Shown here: piece after piece, positions 1-8,343 of the stretch | How the letters are laid out: each line of letters starts with the position of its first letter | Position numbering within the stretch: position 1 is the stretch's first letter | DNA from: Terriglobia bacterium | GTDB lineage: Bacteria > Acidobacteriota > Terriglobia > Acidiferrales > UBA7541 | Assembly: GCA_020073705.1 (NCBI GenBank) | Contig: JAIQES010000047.1 | Coordinates: forward strand, 1 to 33,064 | Direction: 5' to 3' | Length of the DNA stretch: 33,064 bases | Notes under the pieces: generated by a model | Seen by the model: only the letters and a program-made list of their open reading frames with translations | The model's database searches: none | What the model was told of the DNA's origin: nothing | Position numbers and translations under genes: made by a program

Positions 1-120
1 GTCTATTCTCAATCCGAACTCGATGAAGTTGCGCTCCGATTAAATCAACGCCCGAGAAAAACGTTGGGCTTTGAAACTCCGGAGAGTAGACTCCAGGCCA
101 GTGTTGCAATGACCCATTGA
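1..120 (+). mobile_element. IS30-family transposase, C-terminal fragment (truncated by window edge)
   Basis: An open frame enters from position 1 and stops at TGA 118-120, giving 39 residues. It contains the stretch SQSELDEVALRLNQRPRKTL followed by GFETP, which is the usual C-terminal end of IS30-family DDE transposases (LN-RPRKTLG-TP). Only the last part is present because the window starts inside the gene, so the catalytic residues and the left end of the element cannot be seen. I did not identify a terminal inverted repeat in the ~230 bp that follow. Too short for a standard ORF cutoff; recognition rests on the RPRKTLGFETP signature. Confidence 0.8.
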
Positions 121-353
121 GACCACCCCGTTTCTCGGGACTTGGCCTAGGAGGGAGATGCTATTGCCAACTACGCTGGATTCACTTCTTCCCCGTGGGA
201 ACTTTCTGCTTCAACGATGAACAGGAAAGGTTCCTTGATCCGTAACGGCGTCCGCAGTATCAGAACTTACCAAGCAGCGTCCAAGCCAACGCTAAGCCCT
301 TTCAACATCGTGGCATCCGGAGAGCTCAACAATTTGACCGTTCTTATGGCGAA
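121..353. other. Non-coding gap between IS30 end and permease
   Basis: No convincing gene is seen. The stretch should contain the right end of the IS30 element and the promoter of the permease-amidohydrolase pair, but I could not pick out a clear inverted repeat or a good -35/-10 pair. Confidence 0.4.
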
Positions 354-1787
354 GTGCTAGAGTCCATGCCTTCGCGCACCCATGGCGCGCCCCGACAGCT
401 TTCGCCCAAAGGAGGCTCGGCGGTCTTGCTCCCCGAGTGCACAAGTCGTGATGTGGCGCTCGACCGCTCGATGGGCATTGTGGCGGCGTCGGCGATCGTC
501 GCCGGCATAATTCTCGGTACCTCGATTTTCGTCCAGCCATCAGAGATCAGCCGGCTTGTTCCCAGCATCCCTGCAATGACGGCCGTCTGGCTGGTTGCCG
601 GCCTGCTCACCCTTTGCGGAGCCATGACCTGCGCGGAGCTCGCTTCCGCCTTCCCGCACACCGGTGGCGTCTACATTTTCCTGAAAGAAGGAATCTCCCC
701 GGTCGCAGGCTTTCTCTGGGGTTGGGCGATGTTCTGGACCATGCACTCCGGAATCATCGCGGCCATCGCCGTAATTGTCGCGCGCTACGCTGGCTACTTC
801 GTTCCGCTCGATGACCGTGGCGTGAAGGCGTTGGCGATCGGTGTGATCTTCCTTCTTTCTGGCGTCAACTATCTGGGCGTTCGCCAGGGAAGCGCGCTGC
901 AGACGGTGCTTACCGCCGGGAAGGTCCTGGCCGTCGCGCTGATTTTTATTTTTGTCTTCGCCGTCGCCACACCAGCCCTCGGTTCGCCTGCCACCTCGCC
1001 GCAAGCAGCGCTGCCGGGATTCCGCGAATTTCTTCTCGCGCTCGTCGCGGGACTGTTCGCCTTCGGCGGCTGGCACATGGTGACCTACACGGCCGGCGAA
1101 ACACGCGATCCCGAGCGCACCATTCCTCGCGCGCTACTCGTTGGCACGCTCGTGGTGACCGGCTGCTACCTCAGCCTCAACGCTGCTTACATTCGCGTCC
1201 TGCCGCTGCCACAACTGATTGCCTCGCAGCGCGTTGCCGCCGACGCCGCCAGCGCGCTCGTCGGCCATCGGGGCGCCGCCATCGTCTCCCTGCTCGTGAT
1301 TCTTTCCGGCGCGGGCTCGCTCAACGGGATCATCCTCGGCGGCCCGCGCGTCTATCTCGCGATGGCGCAAGACCGCCTCGCGTTTCGCTGGCTCGGAGCG
1401 ATTCACCCGCGCTATCGCACGCCCCACGCCGCGATTCGCGCGCAAGCGCTGTGGTCGAGCGCCCTCGTGGCCACAGGAACCTACCGCGAGCTCTTCACGC
1501 GTGTTGTCTACACTGAATGGCTCTTTTTCGCGCTGATGACCGTTGGACTTTTCCGCCTCCGCGGCCGCGCGTCTTATGCTCCGTCTTACCGAGTTTGGGG
1601 CTATCCGCTGGTTCCCGCGCTGTTCGTAGCGGCCTGTGCCGCCATCGTTGCGAACCAAATCGCCGCTGATCCGCGCGAGAGCGCAATCGGACTTTTCTCC
1701 GTCATCGCCGGCTTGCCGGTTTACTATCTCTGGGTGCGATTCGCGGCGTCGCCGCACGAAGGAGACCCTGACCGTGCCCATCGTTGA
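354..1787 (+). CDS. APC-superfamily amino acid permease
   Basis: A polytopic inner-membrane transporter of 477 residues, the usual length for the APC family (12 TM segments). The first membrane segment has the family-typical pattern MGIVAASAIVAGIILGTSIF, where the G-I-I-L-G-T-S-I-F stretch corresponds to the substrate-binding unwound helix, followed by PHTGGVYIFLKE, the conserved PxxGGxYxxL motif of TM3. These positions support import or exchange of an amino acid or amine; the substrate cannot be read from sequence. The frame opens at GTG 354. ATG 366 is equally possible, and either leaves a ~35-residue cytoplasmic tail before TM1. The stop overlaps the start of the downstream amidohydrolase by 14 bp, which suggests co-translation and a joint role in taking up and degrading one compound. 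Confidence 0.85.
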   Translation: MLESMPSRTHGAPRQLSPKGGSAVLLPECTSRDVALDRSMGIVAASAIVAGIILGTSIFVQPSEISRLVPSIPAMTAVWLVAGLLTLCGAMTCAELASAFPHTGGVYIFLKEGISPVAGFLWGWAMFWTMHSGIIAAIAVIVARYAGYFVPLDDRGVKALAIGVIFLLSGVNYLGVRQGSALQTVLTAGKVLAVALIFIFVFAVATPALGSPATSPQAALPGFREFLLALVAGLFAFGGWHMVTYTAGETRDPERTIPRALLVGTLVVTGCYLSLNAAYIRVLPLPQLIASQRVAADAASALVGHRGAAIVSLLVILSGAGSLNGIILGGPRVYLAMAQDRLAFRWLGAIHPRYRTPHAAIRAQALWSSALVATGTYRELFTRVVYTEWLFFALMTVGLFRLRGRASYAPSYRVWGYPLVPALFVAACAAIVANQIAADPRESAIGLFSVIAGLPVYYLWVRFAASPHEGDPDRAHR

Positions 1788-2754
1788 CGTTCACAATCAC
1801 TATTACCCGCCCTCCTACATCGACGCCCTTCGCACCGGCCCCAGCAACGTGCGCGTCACCACCGATGGCGAAGGCAATCCGCGCCTGCATTATCCCGGCG
1901 ACTACAACATCGCCGTCCGCAGCCATCGGGATATCGACTATCGCGAAAGCATGCTGAAAGAATCCGGCGTCGACACGCAAATCATCTCGCTTACCACGCC
2001 CGGCACGCACGTCGAGTCGCCCGCGAACGCCGCGCGTCTCGCCAGCCTTGTCAACGACGCGTTTGCCCGTGTGGTCAGCGAAAAGGAAGGCCGCTTCGTC
2101 GCGTACGCCACACTGCCGCTCAACGATCCAGCCGCATCCGTGCATGAGCTGGAACGCGCTTGCACGCAACTGGGCATGTGCGGCGCGATGCTTTTCAGCA
2201 ACGTCAACGGCGTAGCGCTCGCCGATTCGCGTTACTGGTCGCTCTATGAGGCGGCCAATTCGCTCGATGCCGTTCTGCACATTCATCCCACCGCTCCTGT
2301 CGGCGTCGAGGCCATGACCGAGTTTTGGCTCATGCCCCTGGTGGGCTTTCTGATGGACACGACGCTCGCCGCCGCGAATCTTGTCTTTGCCGGCGTGCCG
2401 GAAAAATTTCCGCGGATTCGTTGGGTACTCAGCCACCTGGGCGGCGCGATTCCATATCTGGCCGAACGCCTCGATCGCGGCTTTCACGCGTTTCGCGAAT
2501 GTCGCGCGAATATCGTCCGCCCGCCGAGCGATTACCTGAAGCAGTTCTACTACGACACAGTGAATTTCGATCGCAACGCCTTGCAACTCGCCATTTCCTT
2601 CGCCGGCGTCGACCACTTCCTCGCCGGTAGCGACTACCCGCATCAAATCGGCAGTATTCCGTCGATGCTTGACTCCATCCGCGGCCTCCCCATTTCCGAC
2701 GCCGACCGCGCCAAAATCCTCTACGGCAACGCCGCCCGCCTTTTCCGCCTGTAG
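1774..2754 (+). CDS. Amidohydrolase family 2 protein, ACMSD-like metal-dependent decarboxylase/hydrolase
   Basis: The 326-residue TIM-barrel protein begins VDVHNHYYP, the HxH metal ligands (His7, His9) of the amidohydrolase-2 family. It continues with LHIHPT (third His), SHLGG (fourth His) and GSDYPH (Asp287), the full metal-binding set of aminocarboxymuconate-semialdehyde decarboxylase and related gamma-resorcylate or 5-carboxyvanillate decarboxylases. I chose GTG 1774 because AAGGAG at 1759-1764 sits nine bases upstream and the product then begins immediately before the HxH strand, as is normal. A longer frame from 1636 would lie inside the permease. The start is embedded in the end of the permease gene, implying translational coupling. 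The exact substrate (an aromatic acid or 2-amino-3-carboxymuconate semialdehyde) is not determined. Confidence 0.85.
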   Translation: MPIVDVHNHYYPPSYIDALRTGPSNVRVTTDGEGNPRLHYPGDYNIAVRSHRDIDYRESMLKESGVDTQIISLTTPGTHVESPANAARLASLVNDAFARVVSEKEGRFVAYATLPLNDPAASVHELERACTQLGMCGAMLFSNVNGVALADSRYWSLYEAANSLDAVLHIHPTAPVGVEAMTEFWLMPLVGFLMDTTLAAANLVFAGVPEKFPRIRWVLSHLGGAIPYLAERLDRGFHAFRECRANIVRPPSDYLKQFYYDTVNFDRNALQLAISFAGVDHFLAGSDYPHQIGSIPSMLDSIRGLPISDADRAKILYGNAARLFRL

Positions 2755-2790
2755 CTTACCCTTGCCCTGAGGCGCGAAGGGTGTTTAGAG

Positions 2791-3066
2791 GTGAGTGCAA
2801 AGATTCGATGCGAAGAAATTGTTCGGGGACAGGGGCAGCGAGGTGCTAGGTTTCTTGATGTTCAGGTTCGCCCGGGGGCGGGAACCTTTGCAGTTGCGAT
2901 ACTTTTGTTAGACTTGATATTCGCTGCCTGTGCCATGGTCGTTGAGAAGCACGCCATAGACATGGGCATAAAACGACAATCCACCAGAGCGTTTAGTATT
3001 CTTGGTATAGGGATTGTTTCAATGGTTATCCCTGCGGTCTTAATCGCGTTGAACGGAGTTCAGTGA
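2791..3066 (+). CDS. Small two-TM membrane protein, unknown function
   Basis: A 91-residue frame starting with GTG. Two hydrophobic stretches, about residues 31-52 (GTFAVAILLLDLIFAACAMV and two more) and 69-89 (ILGIGIVSMVIPAVLIALNG), would form a hairpin in the membrane, with a charged linker EKHAIDMGIKRQ between. No family was recognised. The start is not well supported because only a weak purine stretch precedes it, so the true start could be downstream. Composition is AT-richer than the neighbouring operons. It sits between the end of the amidohydrolase and the convergent biotin operon. It might be a spurious frame, although two clean hydrophobic segments argue for a real gene. Confidence 0.4.
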   Translation: MSAKIRCEEIVRGQGQRGARFLDVQVRPGAGTFAVAILLLDLIFAACAMVVEKHAIDMGIKRQSTRAFSILGIGIVSMVIPAVLIALNGVQ

Positions 3067-3246
3067 TGGCGACTAACTTTCTGATTGCACTGGCATACTA
3101 GCCGTACAACACTGACGTGCCACCCACACAGGACCAACGCTTGTTGCCACATCCCGTGAAGTCGGCTTATCGGAAACTGGCCAATTACCGGCGGTTGCAC
3201 ATTGCAAACACGCAGCCCCCCGAAATCGGCTATGGCCTCGTTGCGC

Positions 3247-4551
3247 TTAACTCGGTAGGAGGGCAAGAGAGTCCTCAATTACGTCGTACACGAAATTGAG
3301 CTGACCGGCCGTGATGACATAGGGCGGGAGGACATAGACGACATTGCCGAGAGGACGAAGAAGAACGCCACGATTCAGGAAAAACTCATACAGGCGCGGG
3401 CGCAGCGACGACAGGTATCCCGCGTCCGGAACTTTGAGTTCAATGGCGGAGATGGTGCCGATGTAACGAACGTCTGCTACACCGGGATGCGCCGCGAGTG
3501 CAGGCAGGCGCGCGGCATGCACCCTTTCGATCGCGGCAATGCGGTCGAAGACCGGCTCGGAGTCGAAAATCTGAAGATTGGCGTTGGCTGCGGCGCAGGC
3601 GATGGGATTGGCGGTGTAGGAATGTCCGTGGAAGAAGGCGCGTGAATGATCGGCTCCGGTGAAAGCATCGTGGACGCGATCGGTCGTGATCGTGGCGGCG
3701 AGCGAAAGAAATCCGCCGGTGAGGCCCTTGGCGACACACATCAAGTCTGGGACGACGCCGGCACGCTCGCAGGCAAACATCCGCCCGGTGCGTCCAAACC
3801 CGGTCAGGACTTCGTCGGCGATGAGCAAGACGTCGTGGGCGGCGGTGAGGCGGCGAATGCCAGAGAGAAACTCCTCGGGATGAACAATCATGCCGCCCGC
3901 GCCCTGAAGGAGCGGTTCGACGATGACGGCGGCAATCTCGTGGCCGCGTCCGGCAAGCAGGCGCTCGAGACTTTCCAGGCATTCGATAAGGCATGTGGCC
4001 CGTGTGAGGCCCACGGGACAATGGGCGCAATATGCGGAATGCGTTCGCAGGATTGGAACCCGCAGCGATTCGAATGCCGCGGTGAATGGGGAATCATCGC
4101 TGACAGACATGGCGCCGGCCGTGTCGCCGTGATAGGCGTTTTCGAGCGCGACAATGCGGCATTTCTCCGGGCGGCCGCGATTCCTCCAGAACTGTACCGC
4201 TAATTTGAGCGCCACTTCGACCGCTGTCGAGCCGTCGTCCGAGAAAAAAATATGTTGCAGCGGAGCGGGAACAATTTTCCCAAGGCGCGACGCGAGTTCT
4301 TCGGCGGGCTCATGCGAGAAGCCCGCGAACAGAACATGTTCGAGACGCGCGGCCTGCCCGGCAATGGCGGCTGCGATGGCGGGGTGCGCGTGTCCGTGCA
4401 GGTTAACCCACCAGGACGATATCGCGTCGAGAATCCGCCGGCCGTCGCGAGTTTCCAGGAACACGCCTTCCGCGCGTCGAATGTGGACAGGCGCAGGATC
4501 AGCGCCTTGGTGGGTGAACGGATGCCACAGATGCAGGTTGGGAGCGCCCAT
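3247..4551 (-). CDS. bioA: Adenosylmethionine--8-amino-7-oxononanoate aminotransferase
   Basis: BioA transfers an amino group from S-adenosylmethionine to KAPA to make DAPA, the third step of biotin ring assembly, in the cytosol with PLP. The 434-residue protein is full length. It opens with LWHPFTHQG, has SSWWVNLHGHAHP (BioA-typical WW near the substrate pocket), ENAYHGDT, the acidic IADEVLTGFGRTG segment and the PLP lysine in VAKGLTGG at residue 275, very close to Lys274 of the E. coli enzyme. YxHGHSYTANP is also typical of the SAM-using subfamily rather than the lysine-using BioK. It is the last gene of the minus-strand operon bioB-bioF-bioD-bioA, 3 bp after the bioD stop. Confidence 0.95.
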   Translation of the reverse strand: MGAPNLHLWHPFTHQGADPAPVHIRRAEGVFLETRDGRRILDAISSWWVNLHGHAHPAIAAAIAGQAARLEHVLFAGFSHEPAEELASRLGKIVPAPLQHIFFSDDGSTAVEVALKLAVQFWRNRGRPEKCRIVALENAYHGDTAGAMSVSDDSPFTAAFESLRVPILRTHSAYCAHCPVGLTRATCLIECLESLERLLAGRGHEIAAVIVEPLLQGAGGMIVHPEEFLSGIRRLTAAHDVLLIADEVLTGFGRTGRMFACERAGVVPDLMCVAKGLTGGFLSLAATITTDRVHDAFTGADHSRAFFHGHSYTANPIACAAANANLQIFDSEPVFDRIAAIERVHAARLPALAAHPGVADVRYIGTISAIELKVPDAGYLSSLRPRLYEFFLNRGVLLRPLGNVVYVLPPYVITAGQLNFVYDVIEDSLALLPS

Positions 4552-4554
4552 ATT

Positions 4555-5190
4555 CTAATGAAACTCAAACGCGGATCGATCGAAATTCTTCTCAAATACT
4601 TCGAGGAGCGCGGCGCGATGGATTCGGTCAAGAACAGGGATGTTGCCGACGACGCGCACATGGCCGTAATGCTCAATGGCGCGTCGATTCTCGGCATTTT
4701 CCGCGCCGATCAGGACGACACCCCGAACGCTCAGTTGCGCGTCACGCAGCGCGGCGAGTGTAAGGAGCGTGTGATTGATTGTGCCCAGCGCGGTGCGCGC
4801 AGCGACGACAATGGGAAGCTCGAGTTGGCTCATCAGGTCCAGCATGAGGTCGTGCTCGTTGAGCGGCGCCATTGCACCACCAGCGCCTTCGACAATCCAC
4901 GTCCGATTCGCCGGCGCCTCTGGAAATTCGAACGAATCGAGAGCAATCCGGACCCCCGCTTCGCGCGCCGCCAGATGCGGCGAAACGGGTGAATCGAAGC
5001 AGTACCGTTCCGGCAGGAGCTGTTCTTCAAGGGGCGCAGCCCACAATCGGACCGCGTTCCGGTCTGTGCCTTCGATGGCCCCGGTTTGCACGGGTTTCCA
5101 ATAAACGCCGTCGAGCGCGGCAACCAGGAGCGCGGAAAGAACCGTTTTTCCCACTCCGGTATCGGTGCCCGTGACGAAGAACCCGTTCAT
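4555..5190 (-). CDS. bioD: ATP-dependent dethiobiotin synthetase
   Basis: BioD closes the ureido ring of DAPA with CO2 and ATP to form dethiobiotin. The 211-residue length fits the family. The protein begins with the P-loop GTDTGVGKT (residues 8-16), followed by the substrate lysine region YWKPVQTG and the magnesium/ATP loop VEGAGGAMAPL. All of these are characteristic of BioD. Start ATG 5190 overlaps the TGA stop of bioF in an ATGA arrangement, so the two are translationally coupled; bioA follows after 3 bp. The loop NEHDLMLDLMSQLELPIVVAA matches the position of the usual xxDLxxxLxLPVILV stretch. Confidence 0.95.
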   Translation of the reverse strand: MNGFFVTGTDTGVGKTVLSALLVAALDGVYWKPVQTGAIEGTDRNAVRLWAAPLEEQLLPERYCFDSPVSPHLAAREAGVRIALDSFEFPEAPANRTWIVEGAGGAMAPLNEHDLMLDLMSQLELPIVVAARTALGTINHTLLTLAALRDAQLSVRGVVLIGAENAENRRAIEHYGHVRVVGNIPVLDRIHRAALLEVFEKNFDRSAFEFH

Positions 5191-6350
5191 CGCGACAAAG
5201 GAACCGTATGATCGGCCGCAATTTCGTCGCGGACTTCAACGACTGCACCGGCAAGATCGGCCAGGACGCGTTGCGAGAGCTTCGCCGTTAGCGACAAGCG
5301 CAGGCGAGCCGAACCGGGCGGAACGGTGGGCGGGCGGATCGCTCGAATGCCGTATCCGCGGGCCTGGAGACGTGAGGCAAAGGCAAGCGCCGTGTCGTTC
5401 GATCCAAGCACGATGGGCACGATGTGCGAGTTACTTCCCGCGGTATCGAAGCCGTTTCGTTCCAACTTGTCCCTCAGAAAGGCGCTAAGTCCGGAGAGAT
5501 GCGTGCGTTCGGTCTCTGCGTCCGCAGCCAGATGCATTCCGGCAGAGACCTGAGAAGCAAAGTATGGTGGCAGAGCCGTGTTGAAAATGAACGTGCGTGC
5601 GCGGTTGATCAAGAAACGGCGCAATGGTTCCGAACCGCAGACGAACGCGCCGGCGGCAGCGAGCGCCTTGCCGCAGGTGTGGACCGTGGCAAACACGCGG
5701 CCGGCAAGCCCGGCCTCCGCGACGCAACCGCTGCCGTCCGGTCCGCAGACGCCGGTGGCGTGGGCCTCATCAACGATGAGTTCGGCGTGATGGCGCGCAG
5801 CAAGCACGGCGAGATCACGCAGCGGCGCACGGTCGCCACCCATGCTGAAGACGCTTTCGACCACGATGAATCGCGCTCCGGAAATAGATTGGTTGCGGCG
5901 AAGTTCATCTTCGAGAGCGTTGAGATCAAGATGAGGAAAAATAATGCGCCGTCCCTTCGCCAGACGCATGCCATCAATGAGGCTGGCGTGATTAGCGCTG
6001 TCGGAAAAAACGATATCTTCAGGATGGACGATCGCGCTTAATAGGCCGATATTCGCCGCATACCCGGAAGTGAAATAGAGCGCGGCTTCAGCGCCGACCC
6101 AACAGGCGAAATCATTTTCGAGTGCAGTCCAGACTTCGTCGTGGCCCGACAACAGGCGCGAGCCGGTGGACGCGACGCGTGGCGCGGCATCCAAGGCTTC
6201 CCGGACCGTATGCTTCATGCGGGGATCGGAGGCGAGACCGAGGTAATCGCTCGAGCCGAGATCGATGTCGCGCGCCGCTTCCAGTTGACGCAGCTGGGAC
6301 CGTGATTCGAGATCGGCAAGCTCAGTGAGGATGCGTTGGTCCATCTTCAT
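5187..6350 (-). CDS. bioF: 8-amino-7-oxononanoate synthase
   Basis: BioF condenses pimeloyl-ACP (or CoA) with alanine to give KAPA, using PLP. With the start at ATG 6350 the protein is 387 residues, the normal size. An upstream in-frame extension to 6482 would run into bioB and adds an unrelated arginine-rich tail, so I rejected it. Visible marks are SSDYLGLASDP (residues 33-43), STGSRLLSGH (61-70), the SANHASLIDG loop, the PLP-binding DEAHATG (194-200), and the Schiff-base lysine in TCGKALAAAG (Lys228). ATG 6350 follows the bioB stop by 10 bp, and the gene ends overlapping bioD. The catalytic-lysine context has C in place of the more common L/F before GKA, a minor variation. Confidence 0.93.
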   Translation of the reverse strand: MKMDQRILTELADLESRSQLRQLEAARDIDLGSSDYLGLASDPRMKHTVREALDAAPRVASTGSRLLSGHDEVWTALENDFACWVGAEAALYFTSGYAANIGLLSAIVHPEDIVFSDSANHASLIDGMRLAKGRRIIFPHLDLNALEDELRRNQSISGARFIVVESVFSMGGDRAPLRDLAVLAARHHAELIVDEAHATGVCGPDGSGCVAEAGLAGRVFATVHTCGKALAAAGAFVCGSEPLRRFLINRARTFIFNTALPPYFASQVSAGMHLAADAETERTHLSGLSAFLRDKLERNGFDTAGSNSHIVPIVLGSNDTALAFASRLQARGYGIRAIRPPTVPPGSARLRLSLTAKLSQRVLADLAGAVVEVRDEIAADHTVPLSR

Positions 6351-6360
6351 GGCGGAGCCT

Positions 6361-7335
6361 TCACCGAAGCGGCAGCGGTTCGAGCCCGAGCGAATGGAGC
6401 ATAGCCGCATCGTCTTCCGGATCGGCATTCGGCGTGGTAAGCAGTTTTTCGCCGATAAAGAGCGAATTCGCACCGGCGACAAAACAAAGAGCCACGGCTT
6501 CCCGCGAGAGAGACCGGCGCCCCGCGCTCAAGCGGACCATCGATGCCGGCATGAGGTTGCGCGCGGTGGCGATGGTGCGCACGTACACCAGCGGATCGAG
6601 CGGCTGCTGATGTTCAAGCGGCGTCCCGGCAACACGCTCCAGCGCGTTGATCGGAACGCTCTCCGGATGCGGGTCGAGTGTAGCGAGCTGGTGGAGCAGG
6701 CCAATGCGATCATCATCCGACTCGCCGAGGCCGACAATGCCGCCGCAGCAGATTGTGATTCCGGCCTTTCGCACCGCAGTGAGCGTCCGGAGGCGATCAC
6801 CGTAGTTGCGTGTCGTGATGATCTGACCATAAAATTCGGGCGAAGTGTCGAGATTGTGGTTGTACGCGGTGAGGCCGGCGTCCGCCAGGCGTTTGGCCTG
6901 TGTGTCGTCGAGCATTCCGAGCGAGCAGCAGACCTCCATGCCAAGTTGCGCGACGCGTCGGACCATCTCGAGAACACGTTCGAAATCCTCGCCATCGTGC
7001 ACCTGGCGCCATGCGGCGCCCATGCAGACGCGCGTCGCGCCTTCGCTGCGGGCGCGCTCGGCAAATTCCGTCACTTCCTCGATTGGCAGCAGGCCGCCCC
7101 GAGCCACATCGGTCTTGTAGTGCGCGCTCTGGGGACAGTAGGCGCAATCTTCGGGGCATCCGCCTGTTTTGACGGAGAGCAGGCGGCAGAACTGAACGCG
7201 CCTCGGGTCATGAAATTCGCGGTGCAACTGCTGCGCAGAGAAGAGCAGATCGGGGAGTGGCTGCCGGTAGATCCGTCGAATCTCTTCGCGCGTCCAGTCA
7301 TGGCGCAGGCTCGACTTGGTTGCCGAGACGTTCAT
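6361..7335 (-). CDS. bioB: Biotin synthase (radical SAM)
   Basis: BioB inserts sulfur into dethiobiotin with a radical-SAM [4Fe-4S] cluster and an auxiliary [2Fe-2S] cluster. The radical-SAM cysteines are in KTGGCPEDCAYCPQS (Cys60, Cys64, Cys67). YNHNLDTSPEFY, the GLGES motif (GIVGLGESDDDR) and the late SAGRRSLS segment, which carries the arginine ligand region of the second cluster, are all present, so the enzyme looks intact at 324 residues. I chose ATG 7335 because GGGAG lies just upstream. A longer frame from 7380 adds only a nonconserved stretch. It is the first gene of the bioB-F-D-A operon; no bioC/bioH pimeloyl genes are visible here. Confidence 0.95.
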   Translation of the reverse strand: MNVSATKSSLRHDWTREEIRRIYRQPLPDLLFSAQQLHREFHDPRRVQFCRLLSVKTGGCPEDCAYCPQSAHYKTDVARGGLLPIEEVTEFAERARSEGATRVCMGAAWRQVHDGEDFERVLEMVRRVAQLGMEVCCSLGMLDDTQAKRLADAGLTAYNHNLDTSPEFYGQIITTRNYGDRLRTLTAVRKAGITICCGGIVGLGESDDDRIGLLHQLATLDPHPESVPINALERVAGTPLEHQQPLDPLVYVRTIATARNLMPASMVRLSAGRRSLSREAVALCFVAGANSLFIGEKLLTTPNADPEDDAAMLHSLGLEPLPLR

Positions 7336-7640
7336 TTGGTTCTCCCGCAAGCGCGTTCCTCCACAATAGCGATAATCCACGTCTGATCTGGCCTATCCTG
7401 CCTCAAGCCCGTGTGACACAAGGGGCTGGCCCCAGCGCGCCGCCCCAAGAGAGTGCATTCTAGCGCAGAATAACTTCGAATACCGCATTGTTCCGGACAA
7501 GATATGCTGTACGTAGTGAATCCCACAAAGGAAAGCCAGTCAGCCCAGTAAATCAACCGTAGATCGGAAGGAAGGCAAACCAGAATTATTCAGGCAGGGT
7601 CGAGGGTAAGCTCGCCACGTAAGTCCCGGCTGTCTTTGAG
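7336..7640. other. Leader region of the biotin operon, no gene
   Basis: About 300 bp without a convincing gene. On the minus strand a TAGAAT hexamer (7457-7462) preceded by an AT-rich stretch could be the -10 of the bio operon promoter, ~120 nt upstream of bioB, but no good -35 was found. I saw no BirA-type dyad (TTGTAAAC-like arms). Confidence 0.3.
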
Positions 7641-7949
7641 CTAGCGGCGAGCCTCTTCGGTGTGATTCGTTTTGCTTGAGCCCGAATTCGAAGCCGGTGA
7701 CGTCGCTTCGTTTTCAGGCGCACTCCTCTTATGGCAGGAGTTTGCCCACCAGCGATTCTCGTATTGTGGCAGTTCACACATCTTCGTGCACTGCTTCCCG
7801 CTTTCGTGCTCGCAATGGCAATAGCACAGCGGCATATGTGGACCCGCAACCCGCGTTGTGGACTGGTTGGCCAGGACAGCCGCGGAAGCCACTCCTAGAA
7901 GAATTGCGATTCGAATGACCTGACGGATTCTGTGTTTTCGTGATGTCAC
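7641..7949 (-). CDS. Small secreted cysteine-rich protein, unknown function
   Basis: A 102-residue frame. It starts with a basic N-terminus and a hydrophobic core (IRIAILLGVASAAVLA, residues ~12-27) that looks like a signal peptide with an AxA-like cleavage site. The mature part carries a compact cluster: LCYCHCEHESGKQC, then TKMCELPQYENRWWANSCHK. That is six cysteines plus several histidines in ~35 residues, consistent with disulfides or metal binding in the periplasm. The tail is Ser/Glu/Asn-rich and disordered. The start is GTG 7949 with a poor ribosome site, and an overlapping frame from 7992 exists, so the exact start is uncertain. No family was identified with certainty. It lies between the bio operon and pilT with no obvious partner. 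Confidence 0.55.
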   Translation of the reverse strand: MTSRKHRIRQVIRIAILLGVASAAVLANQSTTRVAGPHMPLCYCHCEHESGKQCTKMCELPQYENRWWANSCHKRSAPENEATSPASNSGSSKTNHTEEARR

Positions 7950-8343
7950 GTTTCATTCTGGAACACGAAATAGGTATGGTCCGATAGCGCAAAGGATAGG
8001 ATTTTTCGGTATTGAGGTGCTAAAACTACTGGTACGTAGACCCGAAACCCGTGTCTCACAGAAAAAATTAGCCACGGAACTCTAGGCGTGCAAACATACA
8101 AAAACCTGCGCGATTCTGAATGTCCTGTCCGACAGTCGTGCCGATCTGCTCTGGCATGCGAGAGGCGCCGACCCTTAATATTCAAATCGAGTTGTTATGT
8201 CAAGTGAGAACGGGGAATTTGGTTGGTATTTCCTTCGCAGAGGAAAGCAATATTCGCTTCGGAGACTCCGGAGAGCCGCACCCAATGACATAAGCCTGCG
8301 CGGGAAAGACATCCCGCCGTGCCTACGAATTGGTTGCGGCGCT
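7950..8343. other. Intergenic region downstream of pilT, no gene
   Basis: About 390 bp. It contains a GC hairpin (GGGA-aagaca-TCCC, around 8300-8314) that could end the pilT message but lacks a T-run, and an AT-rich stretch at 7970-8090. I see no gene here. Confidence 0.3.

Noticed and set aside
6351-6482. N-terminal extension of BioF
   Set aside because: It lies inside bioB and is Arg-rich without homology; ATG 6350 gives the proper length.
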